Shown here: piece by piece, positions 44,412 through 53,970 of the stretch
How positions within the stretch are numbered: position 1 is the first letter of the stretch
How the letters are laid out: every line of letters begins with the position of its first letter
Assembly: GCF_900188065.1 (NCBI RefSeq)
Contig: NZ_FZNQ01000004.1
Location: 1-64,000, forward strand
Origin: Halorubrum vacuolatum
Lineage (GTDB): Archaea > Halobacteriota > Halobacteria > Halobacteriales > Haloferacaceae
Direction of reading: 5' to 3'
DNA: 64,000 nt
Notes under the pieces: model-generated
What the model was told of the DNA's origin: nothing
The model's database searches: none
What the model saw: only the letters and a program-made list of their open reading frames with translations
Translations under genes and position numbers: made by a program

Positions 44412-44434
44412 GTTACTCATAACTTATGAGTAAC
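44412..44434. promoter_or_regulatory. 23-bp palindrome upstream of a small membrane protein gene
   Basis: gttactcata/tatgagtaac is a perfect 10-bp inverted repeat with spacer act, 81 nt before the ATG at 44515 and about 45 nt before its TATA box (tttataata, 44480-44488). It is in the right place for an activator or upstream operator. Confidence 0.4.
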
Positions 44435-44514
44435 CATCGGATATTGGCCACCCTCGTAACGGCACAGGTATGGGAAATGTTTATAATAACCCCACACATA
44501 GTATAGAGTGTATT

Positions 44515-44754
44515 ATGACTGGATACTACGACTACGTGCTCGGGCTCATCCCGGCGGTGCTGATCGGAATCACTGCGGTCTTGACTCTGGTCGGCTTGTC
44601 GACGCCGTTCGCCGTGTCCGTAGGCGCGATCATCGCGGTAGGCCTGATGGGCCACGCGATGTTTGTCAAGGGTCCAGTCGTCGACGTCGGCGCACCGACG
44701 AACCACACGGACGGGGCGAACGGCACCCACCCGGGAACCGGTACGTCCGACTGA
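44515..44754 (+). CDS. Small two-helix membrane protein
   Basis: A 79-residue protein: MTGYYDYVLGLIPAVLIGIT starts the first helix, and FAVSVGAIIAVGLMGHAMFV is the second. The last 25 residues are polar. Similar small proteins are widespread in haloarchaea. I used this ATG, not the one 15 codons earlier, because the TATA box at 44480-44488 would place the transcript start near 44511. Function unknown. Confidence 0.75.
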   Translation: MTGYYDYVLGLIPAVLIGITAVLTLVGLSTPFAVSVGAIIAVGLMGHAMFVKGPVVDVGAPTNHTDGANGTHPGTGTSD

Positions 44755-44855
44755 ACCGCTCGATTTTCGCGACGCCGTCGGTCGAACACACCATCCCAGC
44801 GACGCGTTTCGCCGTAGCCTGCAACGTTTAGCCGTCCGCTCACGAATGTCGGTGT

Positions 44856-45854
44856 ATGACCGACGCCCTGTTCCTCACGAGCGCCGACGTCGACGACCTC
44901 GCCGAGCCCGCCGACTACGTGACCGCCGTCCGCGACGCCTACCGGCAGATTGGGGAGGGAGCACCCGCGGAGCCCCGAACCAAGCTCATCTCCCGTTCCC
45001 CGCCGGGGATGCTCACGACCTACGCCGCGGTGCTGCCCGAGACGGGCGCGATGGGCGGTTACATGTATTCGGCCGGCTTCGACGCGCGTGACGCGTGGTT
45101 TATGACCCCGCTGTTTGATGCCGACTCCGGGGAGCCGCTGGCGCTCATCGACGGTGCCTCGATGAATCCGTTTAAGACGGGTGCGGCCGGCGCGGTCGCC
45201 GTCGACGCGCTCGCCCGCGAGGACGCCACCTCGCTCGCCGTGATCGGCAGCGGCGCGCAGGCGCGTGGCCAGCTCAAAGCGACCGCCACCGTCAGGGCGT
45301 TCGAGACGGTCCGCGTCTTCTCGCCCACCCCCGAGAACCGCGAGGCGTTCGCGGCCGCGTTCGACGAGGAGCTGGACGCCGACGTGCGGGCGGTTTCGGA
45401 CGCAAGCGAGGCGGTCTCGGGTGCGGACGCGGTCATCACCGCCACGAACGCGAGCGATCCGGTGATCGACGACAGCGATGTCGAACCCGGCACCCACGTG
45501 ACGGCTATGGGGCAGTACCATCGCGAACGCAACGAGCTCCCGCCCGAACTGATCGCGCGAGCGACCTACGTCCCGGACCTTCGGGCTCGCGCGACACACG
45601 ACGCCGGGTCGTTCCTCGCCGCGTTGGAGGCCGGCCTGATCGACGAGGATCACGTCGCTACCGACCTCGGGGAGGTCATCTCGGGGAGCCACGCCGGTCG
45701 AACCTCGGCGGAGGAGGTGACCGTCTTCGACTCCGGTGGAACCGGGATCGAGACGGTTGCGGCCGCACACATGCTCTACACTCGAGCCGTCGACGCGGGA
45801 CGTGGCGAGTCCATCTCGTTCGCGCCGGCAAGCGAGGCGCTGACGGGGGAGTGA
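44856..45854 (+). CDS. Ornithine cyclodeaminase / mu-crystallin family protein
   Basis: A 332-residue NAD(P)-binding enzyme of the ornithine cyclodeaminase, alanine dehydrogenase and ketimine reductase family. It has the Rossmann motif SLAVIGSGAQARGQLKA, the preceding conserved ASMNPFKTGAAGAVAVDAL with active-site Lys, and VFDSGGTGIETVAAAHML at the end. Reaction could be ornithine to proline, alanine dehydrogenation, or imine reduction. No proline or arginine gene is adjacent to decide. Confidence 0.92.
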   Translation: MTDALFLTSADVDDLAEPADYVTAVRDAYRQIGEGAPAEPRTKLISRSPPGMLTTYAAVLPETGAMGGYMYSAGFDARDAWFMTPLFDADSGEPLALIDGASMNPFKTGAAGAVAVDALAREDATSLAVIGSGAQARGQLKATATVRAFETVRVFSPTPENREAFAAAFDEELDADVRAVSDASEAVSGADAVITATNASDPVIDDSDVEPGTHVTAMGQYHRERNELPPELIARATYVPDLRARATHDAGSFLAALEAGLIDEDHVATDLGEVISGSHAGRTSAEEVTVFDSGGTGIETVAAAHMLYTRAVDAGRGESISFAPASEALTGE

Positions 45855-45885
45855 CCGGTTCAAACCGGGATACGCCCGTCGGAGA

Positions 45886-46362
45886 CTACGGCCGCTGGCT
45901 CGGGTGACGGGTCGTCGCGCCGTGGATCGCTCGATAGACCCTGGGGAACGCGGCATAAGCGATCGTCGGAACGATGATCCCGCCGAAAAACGCAACGAGC
46001 AGGGACCCGATCGCTGCAGCGACGGCTGCGACACCGAACGTCGCCGCGAGGAACGTCGCGGAGAAGTAGGTCGCGCGGAGCGGGACGCTCGAGAGTTCGC
46101 CGAGACGCGGCCACGGACCGAGGTCGATCGCCTGGGCCCGAAGGACCGCGAGCGAGAACGACCCGACGATGAGCGCCGCAAGCCCCGCGAGCGGGATGGC
46201 GTCCGGATAGAGGTGCTGGAAGAGCACGACCGGAACGAACGCGGGCGTGGAGAGGGCGGTGATCTCGATGCCGGCATAAAAGTAGCGTTCGACCCACAGA
46301 CCCACACCCTCCTTCTGTTGGGAGTAGTGTTTCTCGTCGTAGCCACGCGGTTCCTTGCTCAT
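45886..46362 (-). CDS. Membrane protein co-transcribed with pelota
   Basis: A 158-residue protein with four hydrophobic helices (around residues 28-50, 58-75, 95-115 and 117-142), starting [20 protein letters not shown]. Its ATG overlaps the pelota TGA (ATGA), so the two are coupled. No functional motif; conserved membrane protein of unknown role. Confidence 0.8.
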   Translation of the reverse strand: MSKEPRGYDEKHYSQQKEGVGLWVERYFYAGIEITALSTPAFVPVVLFQHLYPDAIPLAGLAALIVGSFSLAVLRAQAIDLGPWPRLGELSSVPLRATYFSATFLAATFGVAAVAAAIGSLLVAFFGGIIVPTIAYAAFPRVYRAIHGATTRHPSQRP

Positions 46363-47426
46363 GAGAGGCGGTATCTGAGGATGGCGGCGATGCCGCCGAG
46401 GTTCGAGAGCTGTTCGCCCGGCGCGAACGCCGCGGAGAAGACGACGACGTCGCCGCCCTGCCGTTCGACCGTCTCGATCACCTCGTCGACGTCGACCGAC
46501 CAGTCGCCCTCGCCCTGTCGCTCGGTTCGGAGGCGCTCGTCGACGACGAGTAACGTCTCGACCGCGCCGAAGGAGGCCGCCTCGGCGACGTCCTCGGGTC
46601 CGTACGTCGCCTTCGCGCCGCGAGCGATGTTCTCGGTGAGCTCGTCGATCAGGTCGGCTTCCCGGGCGATCCGCGTCTCCTTTTGGACCTCGTCAACGGC
46701 TCCGCGTTTAAGCACCTCGTGGACCCCACGATCGCCCGCCGCTGAGGTGTCGACGACGGCGGCCGAATCGAGGACCCCGGGGAACGACTCGGCGATGTAG
46801 TCGCGCGCGTCGTTCTTCGTGAACCCCGGGCCGGCGAGGATGACCGCGTCCGAATCGAGGTGGGTGAGCGCCTCGCCGAGCTCCGCGAACAGCTCGGTTC
46901 GCGGACGGGAGTACTCCCCCTTGCCGGTGGGTTTGGTGAAGGAGGCGTACTCCTCGGTCCCGTACTGTTGAACCGTGTGGATGTAGGCGGCCCCCTCCTC
47001 GACGGTCACGATGGCGACATCGGGGTTTTCGGCGGCCTCCGTCGCCTCCTCCAAGCGATCGGTCTGGTCCGGTTTGAAGTGTTTTTCCACCGTGATCTCG
47101 TCGTGTTCCTCGACGTTGATCGTGTGGTGAGCGCCGAGTTGGTCCTCGCGCGAGCAGCCGACGATGACCCCGGAAACGCGTAGGCGGTTGGCGAAGCGAG
47201 CGAACTCGATGTCCTCGATTTCAAGCGTGACGTGGAGGTGTTCACGCTGGCCGCCGGTGTCACGCATGTGATCCTCGTCGCGTTGGATCCGGCGGGTGGT
47301 GTCCCCGTCGACCAGATCACCCGGTTCGAGGACGTGTGCGAGATGCCAGAGGTCGTCGACGTTCTCGGGGACGAGCGTGAGTCGCTCACGGCCCTCCTGG
47401 CCATCGCCCCGATTCGCGATGCGCAT
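46359..47426 (-). CDS. pelA: mRNA surveillance protein pelota (Dom34)
   Basis: A 355-residue pelota, which releases stalled archaeal ribosomes together with ABCE1. Landmarks are the Sm-like first domain ([20 protein letters not shown], then [19 protein letters not shown]) and the eRF1-like central and C-terminal domains ([20 protein letters not shown], and a final [12 protein letters not shown]). The GGQ motif of eRF1 is absent, as in all pelota proteins. The start matches the family; 27 upstream codons are in frame but unlike protein. Confidence 0.95.
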   Translation of the reverse strand: MRIANRGDGQEGRERLTLVPENVDDLWHLAHVLEPGDLVDGDTTRRIQRDEDHMRDTGGQREHLHVTLEIEDIEFARFANRLRVSGVIVGCSREDQLGAHHTINVEEHDEITVEKHFKPDQTDRLEEATEAAENPDVAIVTVEEGAAYIHTVQQYGTEEYASFTKPTGKGEYSRPRTELFAELGEALTHLDSDAVILAGPGFTKNDARDYIAESFPGVLDSAAVVDTSAAGDRGVHEVLKRGAVDEVQKETRIAREADLIDELTENIARGAKATYGPEDVAEAASFGAVETLLVVDERLRTERQGEGDWSVDVDEVIETVERQGGDVVVFSAAFAPGEQLSNLGGIAAILRYRLS

Positions 47427-47503
47427 GGCTGGGGGTTCGATTCGTGACCTATCAACCCTTGTCATCTCTGTTCGGTGGGCGAGGGTGGGAGCCGAGTCTG
47501 GGC

Positions 47504-48709
47504 TCATCGCTCCTCGACGGTCGGATCTCGCTGCTCAACGGGCGGACCCCACTGGAACGCGGACTCCCCGTCGTCCGGTTTTTCGGATGAGGTCTTGTCG
47601 CCCCCGCGGTCATCGTGACCAGCCGAATCACCGCCTGCCCGCGCGCCACCGACCGGACCGACGGTCCGACCGACCTGGACGGCCGGCGGCGCTTCGGCCG
47701 CGGACCGGCGGGTGCGGGCGGTGACAGGGGACGACACATCCCGATCGGGGCCGGGCGAGGCTTCGTCGTGGGGTCCACCGCCGTCGGTCGCCTCGATGGA
47801 ACTGACGGGCGTCTCGACGGATCGATCGATCGCGTCGTCGGCGACCGGTTGCGATGCCGGCAAGTCGGGCTGAACCGTGGGTGGGTCGGGGTGCGCCCCG
47901 GCGTCGGAGCCGGCACGCATGGCCCCCGCACCCCGGCCGTAGAGCGCGTGGACGGCGACACGGATCGTGAACACGAACGTGATCCCGACGAGCAGCGGGA
48001 CGAACGGCGTGGCGAGCGCGTATCCGACCAGAGCGGTTGCGAGCGCGAGGAGCCAGGCGACGGCGTATTCGCCCGAGGCGGCGACACGAACCGCCCGACG
48101 GGGTCGGATCGCATCGCGGAGCCGGCCCGTCTCGGCCAACACGGCGAGCGCGGCGGGCCGAACGTAGACGAAGAAGACGAGGTAGCCGAGGACGGCGACC
48201 CCGGCAACGCCGCTGAGAAGCCCGGCGATGACCGAGAGGGCCGACTCCTCGCCCACCGGCGTGCCCTCCCCGACGGTCGTCTCGGCGATGGGATCGAGGT
48301 CGACCGGCGCGGGATCGACGATCACCGAGTCGATCCGGCCGGCGTCCGCGAGCAGGCCGATCGCGACGACGACGCCGACGACGATGATAACGGGCAGGAG
48401 ATACCAGACGGTGAGGCAGACGGAGCGAACCCCGTCGCGGTAGAGCGTCCCCCAGCGGACGAACGACGGCGCGCCGGCGGCGTTGCCGTCGTGGACGCCC
48501 TCACGGACCACACGGAGGAAGTAACCGCGGGTAATAAGCGCGGGTGCGAGCGCGACCGGAGCGAGGAATAAAAAGACGGGAACGAGCACCGAGACGAGGA
48601 GCCAGATCGGCACGATGATCCACGAACAGAGCGTGAGAACCGTCCCGACGATGGCCACGCCCGGGGCGTCGGCCGTCCGAAACGGCGTCGAGAGGGCCTC
48701 ACGAAGCAT
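47504..48709 (-). CDS. DUF4013-type membrane protein with long disordered tail
   Basis: A 401-residue protein. Residues 1-270 contain about six membrane helices in a DUF4013-like arrangement ([60 protein letters not shown]). Residues 275-401 are polar, Pro/Asp/Glu-rich and without fold. DUF4013 proteins are common in haloarchaea and of unknown function. It starts at 48709 after an upstream in-frame stretch that looks non-coding. Confidence 0.82.
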   Translation of the reverse strand: MLREALSTPFRTADAPGVAIVGTVLTLCSWIIVPIWLLVSVLVPVFLFLAPVALAPALITRGYFLRVVREGVHDGNAAGAPSFVRWGTLYRDGVRSVCLTVWYLLPVIIVVGVVVAIGLLADAGRIDSVIVDPAPVDLDPIAETTVGEGTPVGEESALSVIAGLLSGVAGVAVLGYLVFFVYVRPAALAVLAETGRLRDAIRPRRAVRVAASGEYAVAWLLALATALVGYALATPFVPLLVGITFVFTIRVAVHALYGRGAGAMRAGSDAGAHPDPPTVQPDLPASQPVADDAIDRSVETPVSSIEATDGGGPHDEASPGPDRDVSSPVTARTRRSAAEAPPAVQVGRTVGPVGGARAGGDSAGHDDRGGDKTSSEKPDDGESAFQWGPPVEQRDPTVEER

Positions 48710-48866
48710 ACCGGGTACACGGGCGGCAGCATATAAAGGATCACGCGATCCGGATGGGGGTGGCCGGCGCGATTCGGGTCCCATCGACGATCGATCCCGG
48801 CCGTCACTCACCGATCGATCCTGAAAGCCACTCAAGTATTAATCCCGGCCGGACACAACACCGTGT

Positions 48867-49661
48867 ATGCGCATCGGCTGTACCGTCGGCGTCGACCTCG
48901 ACCTCGTCTCGGCGTCCTCTGACGCCTTCGATTTCGTCGAGATCGGCGTCGGCGACGGAAGCCTTCCACCCGAAACGATCGACCCCGATCGCCTCGCAAC
49001 CGACCTCGCGGGTCGCGACCTCCTCGTCCACCTTCCTTACAGCGGCACGCTCACGAGCTACGCTCCGGAGCTCAACGACGGCTTCGTCGCCTCCCAGCGC
49101 CGGCTGCTCGAGACGGTCGGCGATCTCGGCGCGGAGAAGGCGGTGTTACACGCCACGACCGCCGACCGCGACGACGTCGAGTTTCGCGAAATCGCCGCCG
49201 AGCAGCTTCGACGCGTCGCCGACGCCGGGTGGGATGCGGGCGTGGAGGTCGTCGTCGAAAACGTCGGCCATCACCACGACGGGGTGCAGCTCTCGATTCT
49301 CGGTGACCTCGTCCGCGAGACGGACCTCCCGGTCTGTTTCGACATCGGCCACGCCTATATGGAGGGTGGAAACGACGCGATCAAGCGGTTCCTGCGGAGC
49401 CACGCCGACCGGATCTCCCACTTGCACCTTCACGACGTGCGTCGCCGGGGCGACACCCACCTGCCGATCGGTGCGGGCGAGATCGAGTATGACCCGGTAC
49501 GTGAGACGCTCGCCGACTTCGACGGCACCGTCGCATTGGAGGTGTTCACCGACGACACGCGGCTACTGGCGGACTCCGCGGAACGGGCCGCCGAGATGCT
49601 CGGGACGACGTTTCCGACGCCCGAGGGGAACGGCACACACACCGTGATCGACGACGGCTAG
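48867..49661 (+). CDS. Xylose-isomerase-like TIM-barrel protein (sugar phosphate isomerase/epimerase family)
   Basis: A 264-residue AP-endonuclease-2-type TIM barrel: FDFVEIGVGDGSLPPETIDP, LLVHLPYSGTLTSY, EVVVENVGHHHDGVQLS, PVCFDIGHAYMEGG and ISHLHLHDVRRRGDTHLPIG hold the metal-ligand Glu, Asp and His residues of the family. It is an isomerase, epimerase or endonuclease-IV relative; substrate unknown. A tattaat TATA box (48837-48843) is 27 nt before the ATG. Its last codons and stop lie inside a 25-bp direct repeat. Confidence 0.9.
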   Translation: MRIGCTVGVDLDLVSASSDAFDFVEIGVGDGSLPPETIDPDRLATDLAGRDLLVHLPYSGTLTSYAPELNDGFVASQRRLLETVGDLGAEKAVLHATTADRDDVEFREIAAEQLRRVADAGWDAGVEVVVENVGHHHDGVQLSILGDLVRETDLPVCFDIGHAYMEGGNDAIKRFLRSHADRISHLHLHDVRRRGDTHLPIGAGEIEYDPVRETLADFDGTVALEVFTDDTRLLADSAERAAEMLGTTFPTPEGNGTHTVIDDG

Positions 49662-49688
49662 GTCACACACCGTGATCGACGACGGCTA
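49636..49688 (+). repeat. Tandem duplication across a stop codon
   Basis: A 25-bp sequence at 49636-49660 (starting cacacaccgtg, ending gacggcta) is repeated exactly at 49664-49688, offset 28 bp. The first copy encodes the last residues and begins the stop codon of the TIM-barrel gene. Confidence 0.85.
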
Positions 49689-49822
49689 CGTTCACGATTT
49701 GAGAGCTGGAATTTCGCGTGAGAGGAGGAATGCTATATCAACCGACACGTGGTGGTATATAAACGGCGTGTGGGGAAGTTCCCGATCCACGTCCAACGGT
49801 GATCGGCGACTCGGAGTGGGCG

Positions 49823-50188
49823 TTAGGTTCGGAACGACTCCCCGCAGCCGCACTCGGAGACGACGTTCGGGTTCTCGACGTGGAAGCCCGCAGCCTGCAG
49901 GCCGCGTTCGTAATCGAGCCTGCTCCCGCCGATGTAGTTCTTACTCGCCGGATCGACGAACACCCGAAGGCCGTGGTGCTCCACGACCATGTCGTCGTCC
50001 TCCGGTTCGGTGTCGAAACGCATGCCGTACGAGAGGCCCGCACAGCCGCCCTGCTGGACGAAGAGCCGCAATCCCGCCACGTCGGTGTCGAGGCCCTCGC
50101 CCGAAAGCAGCGCAAGCGCCTCCTCGGCGGCGTCCGGTGTCACCTCGATCGCCGTCTCGTCGCTCGGCTGGGCCGGTTCGGTGCTCAT
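49823..50188 (-). CDS. IscA/ErpA/HesB-type iron-sulfur cluster assembly protein
   Basis: A 121-residue A-type carrier. It has the conserved FVQQGGCAGLSYGMRF and C-terminal CGCGESF, supplying the three cluster-binding cysteines, and VFVDPASKNYIGGSRLDYE between them. It transfers Fe-S clusters to target proteins. The start is MSTEPAQPSD, since upstream in-frame sequence is not conserved in type. Isolated gene. Confidence 0.94.
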   Translation of the reverse strand: MSTEPAQPSDETAIEVTPDAAEEALALLSGEGLDTDVAGLRLFVQQGGCAGLSYGMRFDTEPEDDDMVVEHHGLRVFVDPASKNYIGGSRLDYERGLQAAGFHVENPNVVSECGCGESFRT

Positions 50189-50459
50189 GGCAGCCTGTTC
50201 CTCCCGCAGGAGCAAAACCCTGACGGCGGTCAGTTTATAATCGATGTCGGCTCCAAAACCCCTCGTGTGCACCATCGTTGCCGCACGGGGGAACGCGGGT
50301 GTGTGGTGCGGTCCCGTGCGGTTTCGTGGCCGTTACCGACCCGGCCCGCGGTGAGACACGCACCACCTGCCCGCAATCCCATGCCATCCGTCGGCTGAAC
50401 TGGGCCACACAACGACACCGAGGCGGGAGCGCTCAGTACACCATTATCACGGGTTTCGG
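50189..50459. other. Intergenic region without recognisable features
   Basis: 271 nt between the IscA-like start and the hisD stop region. I find no gene, tRNA or clear hairpin-T terminator here. Confidence 0.4.
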
Positions 50460-51740
50460 CTACTCCTCAAGCCGTTTCCGGACGCTCTCGGCGTGGGCCT
50501 CCAGCCCCTCGGCCGTTGCCAACGTCGTGATCGTCTCGGCGAGCGACGCAAGGTCGTCCCGATCGAGGCGCTGAACGGTCGAGGAGCGGAGGAACGTGTC
50601 CGTGGAGAGCCCGCCGTACCGTTTCGCGCCGCCGTTCGTCGGCAGCACGTGGTTCGTCCCGGCGGCGTAATCGCCGGCTGCGACCGGCGAGTACGGCCCG
50701 AGAAAGACCGATCCCGCGTTCGTGATCCGGTCCAACAGCGCCTCGTCGTCCGCGGCGATGATCGAGAGGTGCTCGGCGGCGTACTCCTCGGCGAAGAGCA
50801 CGGCCTCCGATATCGACCGCGCGAGGAGGACGCCGGACGCGTCGTGTGCGAGCGCCGCCCGGATCGTTTCGCTCCGTGTCCGCTCCTCGATGCCGGCATC
50901 GACCGCCTCGACGATCGCACTCGCCAGATCCGCATCGTCCGTGACGGCAACGACGGAGGCGTCCGGATCGTGTTCGGCCTGAGCGAGCAGTTCCGCGGCG
51001 ACGAGTTCGGGATCCGCGGTGTCGTCGGCGAGTACCAACACCTCGCTCGGCCCGGCGAGGAAGTCGATCTCGACGTCCCCCTGAACCGCCGCTTTCGCCG
51101 CGGTCACCCACTTGTTTCCGGGGCCGACCACCTTCTGGACGCGTGGAACCGTCTCGGTCCCGTACGCGAGCGCCGCGATGGCCTGCGCGCCGCCCACCTG
51201 ATAGACGGCGTCGGCGCCGGCCTCGTGAATCGCCGCGAGCGTCACCGGGTTCAACTCGTCGGCGGGAGGGGTCGCGACCGCGACGTGCTCGACGCCGGCG
51301 ACGGTCGCCGGGATCACACCCATCAGCGCGCTCGACGGATACGCCGCCGAACCGCCGGGGACGTACACGCCGGCTCGGGCTATCGGCCGAAATCGCCGTC
51401 CGAGTTCGCGACCGTCGAACTCCGCCCGCCAGTCCTCCGGTCGCTGCCGCTCGTGGAACGCCCGGATGTTCGCCGCCGCGTTCCTGATGGCGGTGAGAAC
51501 GGGATCACTCGCGTCCTCCAATTCGGCGTGGGCGCGCGCGGCGTCGTCGGTGACATCGATGTTTCCGACGGTCGTGTCGTCGAACTTCGCGGCGAACGCA
51601 CGAAGTGCCGCGTCGCCCTCCTCGCGGACCCGATCGATGATCGACTGTACGTCCCCGCGGACGTCCTCGACGCCGGCGTCGCGTTCGAAGAAGGCGCGCC
51701 GTTCCCCCGGCGAGAGGTCGGCGACGGCTCGTACCTGCAT
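50460..51740 (-). CDS. hisD: Histidinol dehydrogenase
   Basis: A 426-residue NAD-dependent zinc enzyme that oxidises histidinol to histidine, the last step of histidine biosynthesis. Landmarks are GVYVPGGSAAYPSSALMGVI, VGGAQAIAALAYGTETVPRV, KVVGPGNKWVTAAKAAV, IDFLAGPSEVLVLAD, the zinc and catalytic region LLAQAEHDPDASVVAVT, and the catalytic His pair in YAAEHLSI and GTNHVLPT. Complete. As usual in haloarchaea it is not in a his operon. The same window encodes the opposite catabolic pathway. Confidence 0.97.
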   Translation of the reverse strand: MQVRAVADLSPGERRAFFERDAGVEDVRGDVQSIIDRVREEGDAALRAFAAKFDDTTVGNIDVTDDAARAHAELEDASDPVLTAIRNAAANIRAFHERQRPEDWRAEFDGRELGRRFRPIARAGVYVPGGSAAYPSSALMGVIPATVAGVEHVAVATPPADELNPVTLAAIHEAGADAVYQVGGAQAIAALAYGTETVPRVQKVVGPGNKWVTAAKAAVQGDVEIDFLAGPSEVLVLADDTADPELVAAELLAQAEHDPDASVVAVTDDADLASAIVEAVDAGIEERTRSETIRAALAHDASGVLLARSISEAVLFAEEYAAEHLSIIAADDEALLDRITNAGSVFLGPYSPVAAGDYAAGTNHVLPTNGGAKRYGGLSTDTFLRSSTVQRLDRDDLASLAETITTLATAEGLEAHAESVRKRLEE

Positions 51741-51802
51741 AGCCTCCCTCGGGGCCGAGGTTAAAAGGACGTTCCGGCTCGGTGGTACGGTCCGCTCGCG
51801 AC

Positions 51803-52012
51803 TTACTCCATCGGTCGGATCCCGGTCACATCGAGCGTCGCGAGGAGGACCAGCCCAGCGATCAACAGGACGCTTGCGAACAGAAGCGGCGCGGAAAGCA
51901 TGACCGCGAGCTCGTATGAGGCGACGAGTCTGGTCGTTCCGCGCACGACGAACGACGCGAGGACCAATCCGAACGCGAGAAGCGTCAGTTGGACGAACCG
52001 TGACCGATCCAT
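51803..52012 (-). CDS. Small two-helix membrane protein downstream of crtB
   Basis: A 69-residue protein that is nearly all membrane: RFVQLTLLAFGLVLASFVVR and LAVMLSAPLLFASVLLIAGL. It begins 11 nt after the crtB stop and so is probably co-transcribed. A role in carotenoid membrane assembly is possible but unsupported. Confidence 0.75.
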   Translation of the reverse strand: MDRSRFVQLTLLAFGLVLASFVVRGTTRLVASYELAVMLSAPLLFASVLLIAGLVLLATLDVTGIRPME

Positions 52013-52023
52013 GATCCGACGGA

Positions 52024-52983
52024 TCAGTCGGTTCGGAGGATCGCCGAGTCCCGCGGACCGTGCCGACGGGAGCCGGACTCGCCGTCGAATCCGTGGCTCA
52101 CCTCGTAGAAGACGGCTTCCGGGTCACGGTTCCACTGCCACCGCCAGCGCGTGTGTGCGAGCAACCAGAGCTTTCGTGGGGTCGAAAGCTGTGGCGTCGC
52201 GGTCAGCGTATCGTAGCCACGCCTCCGAATGAGTCGATGGTGATCGGCATAGAGCACGGCCGCGAGAAGCACGGCGAACTGACAGTCAGCCGGGAGGTAC
52301 TTGATCCCCGCGACGCCCTCCTCGTAGAGCCGCTCGGTGCGGGAGAGCTCGTCACGCATGACGGCGGCGACGTTCGAATCGAAGCGTCGGTCCAGGATCT
52401 GTTGCTCGTCGACGCCGTGCTGTCGAAGCGACTCCAGCGGGAGATAGATCCGCTGCCGTTCGATCACGTCCTCGCCGACGTCACGGAGGAAGTTCGTCAT
52501 CTGGAACGCCTCACCGAGCTTCGTCGCGTGTGGCAGCGCGGCGTCCTCGTTTTCGACCTCCATGATCGCCGTCATCATTCGGCCGACGGCCGCCGCGGAG
52601 CCGTTCATATACGCCTCGAGGTCCGCATACGTCTCGTACCGGTCGGTGTCGATATCGCTCGCCATCGCGTCGATGAACGCGTTCACGTCCGCATCCGCGA
52701 TCCCGTACTCCTCACGGACGGTGGAGAACGCATCGAGGATGGGATCGTCCGTCGGCTGTCTCCCCAAGGCGGCAAGCCGCAGCCGCTCAAGTTCCTCGTG
52801 CTGCACCTCCGGCGGCGGTGTCTCCTCGGCGTCGACGACCTCATCGGCGATGCGAAAGAACCCGTAGAGCACGTACGTCGGATGGCGGGTCCGCTCCGGG
52901 AGCACCCGCGTGGCGACGTGGAACGTCTTGCCCGTCCGACGCTGGATCCGCTTTCCCTGGGCAACCTGTGTGTCGTCTACCAT
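52024..52983 (-). CDS. crtB: Phytoene synthase
   Basis: A 319-residue squalene/phytoene synthase family enzyme joining two geranylgeranyl diphosphates to phytoene, first step to bacterioruberin carotenoids. The first Asp-rich motif is RIADEVVDAEE, the second FLRDVGEDVIERQRIYLP. YGFFRIADEV and EAFQMTNFLRDV are typical of CrtB. A squalene synthase identity is less likely from the N-terminal pattern and length. Followed by a small membrane gene in the same unit. Confidence 0.93.
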   Translation of the reverse strand: MVDDTQVAQGKRIQRRTGKTFHVATRVLPERTRHPTYVLYGFFRIADEVVDAEETPPPEVQHEELERLRLAALGRQPTDDPILDAFSTVREEYGIADADVNAFIDAMASDIDTDRYETYADLEAYMNGSAAAVGRMMTAIMEVENEDAALPHATKLGEAFQMTNFLRDVGEDVIERQRIYLPLESLRQHGVDEQQILDRRFDSNVAAVMRDELSRTERLYEEGVAGIKYLPADCQFAVLLAAVLYADHHRLIRRRGYDTLTATPQLSTPRKLWLLAHTRWRWQWNRDPEAVFYEVSHGFDGESGSRRHGPRDSAILRTD

Positions 52984-53144
52984 GGTGTCCTCGGACCAAC
53001 GGCACGGAGGATTGCAAGCGGGTCGCCAGACATATCTTCCAGTTCGGTCTCCACGGTCATAACAGTTCGCACACCCCTACGGTTTCTCGTTTCAGTGGAC
53101 GAACTCCGGACGATTTCCCGTCCACCGTCCCTGCCCCGAAGGGC
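52984..53144. other. Short intergenic region, crtB promoter side
   Basis: No gene seen. It should contain the crtB promoter near 53010 but I do not see a convincing TATA box. Confidence 0.3.
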
Positions 53145-53333
53145 TCAATAAAACGTGTCGCTGCAGTCGTAGACGACCCCGTGACTGGGGCAAACGTACT
53201 TGCAGTGTCTGTGATACATCGGCGTTCCACAGAGCGGGCAGGGACGCCCACCTGGACCGTCGCGTCGCCCGCGCGTTTTGGACGTCCCGGCCGTCCGATC
53301 GTCCGTCCGGGTCGTTGAGTCGTCGTTAGGCAC
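53145..53333 (-). CDS. HVO_2523-family zinc finger protein
   Basis: A 62-residue protein ending in a four-cysteine zinc finger: RPCPLCGTPMYHRHCKYVCP, then SHGVVYDCSDTFY, matching the haloarchaeal HVO_2523 family almost throughout its C-terminal half. The N-terminal 28 residues are polar low complexity. Such small zinc-finger proteins are thought to be regulatory; role unknown. Confidence 0.88.
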   Translation of the reverse strand: MPNDDSTTRTDDRTAGTSKTRGRRDGPGGRPCPLCGTPMYHRHCKYVCPSHGVVYDCSDTFY

Positions 53334-53377
53334 CGTTTATTAACGTCCGCCTCCGGGAAGTTAACTCCGTCGTCGGC

Positions 53378-53881
53378 TTACATCCCCGCGAGGGCTTCGT
53401 AGACGTCCTCGGCGAGGTCCTCGTCGACGAACGGCAGCGTCACCACGCCCTCCCACTCTTCATCCGTGAGCGCGTCGACGGTCGGGCCATCGAGGGATAC
53501 CTCGCGAACGACGGCCCCATCCAGCGTCATCACGATCTCGAACCCGTCCGGATCGGCCTCCGCTCCGGCGGCGGCAAGCTCGTCCTGAAACCGCTCACGC
53601 CCCGTCTCCGTGAGTTCGATGAAAACGAGGTACTCCTCATCGTCGGGATGGACGCCCTGGACGTGTACGAGGTCGGCGGCCGTGAAGAGTTCCCGGTCCC
53701 CGTCGTCGTCGACCAATCGCGCGATGAAGGGGGTTTCCGGGTCCACCTCGACGTAGTGTGCGTCCGTTTCGTCCTCGTCCGTCGCCGGATCGTCAACCGC
53801 GGATGCGCCCATGAACCCGACGGCTCCGACCGCGCCGATCGCCGCCAGCCCGCCGAGTGCCCCGCGTCGAGAGAGTTCCAT
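53378..53881 (-). CDS. Predicted Tat-exported haloarchaeal protein
   Basis: A 167-residue protein with a twin-arginine-type signal, MELSRRGALGGLAAIGAVGA, then an acidic mature part (FIARLVDDDGDRELFTAADL, HPDDEEYLVFIELTETGRER). No lipobox cysteine follows the signal. The start is chosen for the SRRGAL motif; 23 upstream codons are in frame but not signal-like. Function unknown; reminiscent of SecDF P1-like accessory domains in its repeated VFIELTETGRERF motif. Confidence 0.75.
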   Translation of the reverse strand: MELSRRGALGGLAAIGAVGAVGFMGASAVDDPATDEDETDAHYVEVDPETPFIARLVDDDGDRELFTAADLVHVQGVHPDDEEYLVFIELTETGRERFQDELAAAGAEADPDGFEIVMTLDGAVVREVSLDGPTVDALTDEEWEGVVTLPFVDEDLAEDVYEALAGM

Positions 53882-53970
53882 GTCCGACCGGTCGGGAAAC
53901 CGAAATAAAAGGCTTTCACGCCGATTCACGACGCTGATAACTGCGGCCACCGATCGGATGCTCCCGCGCC

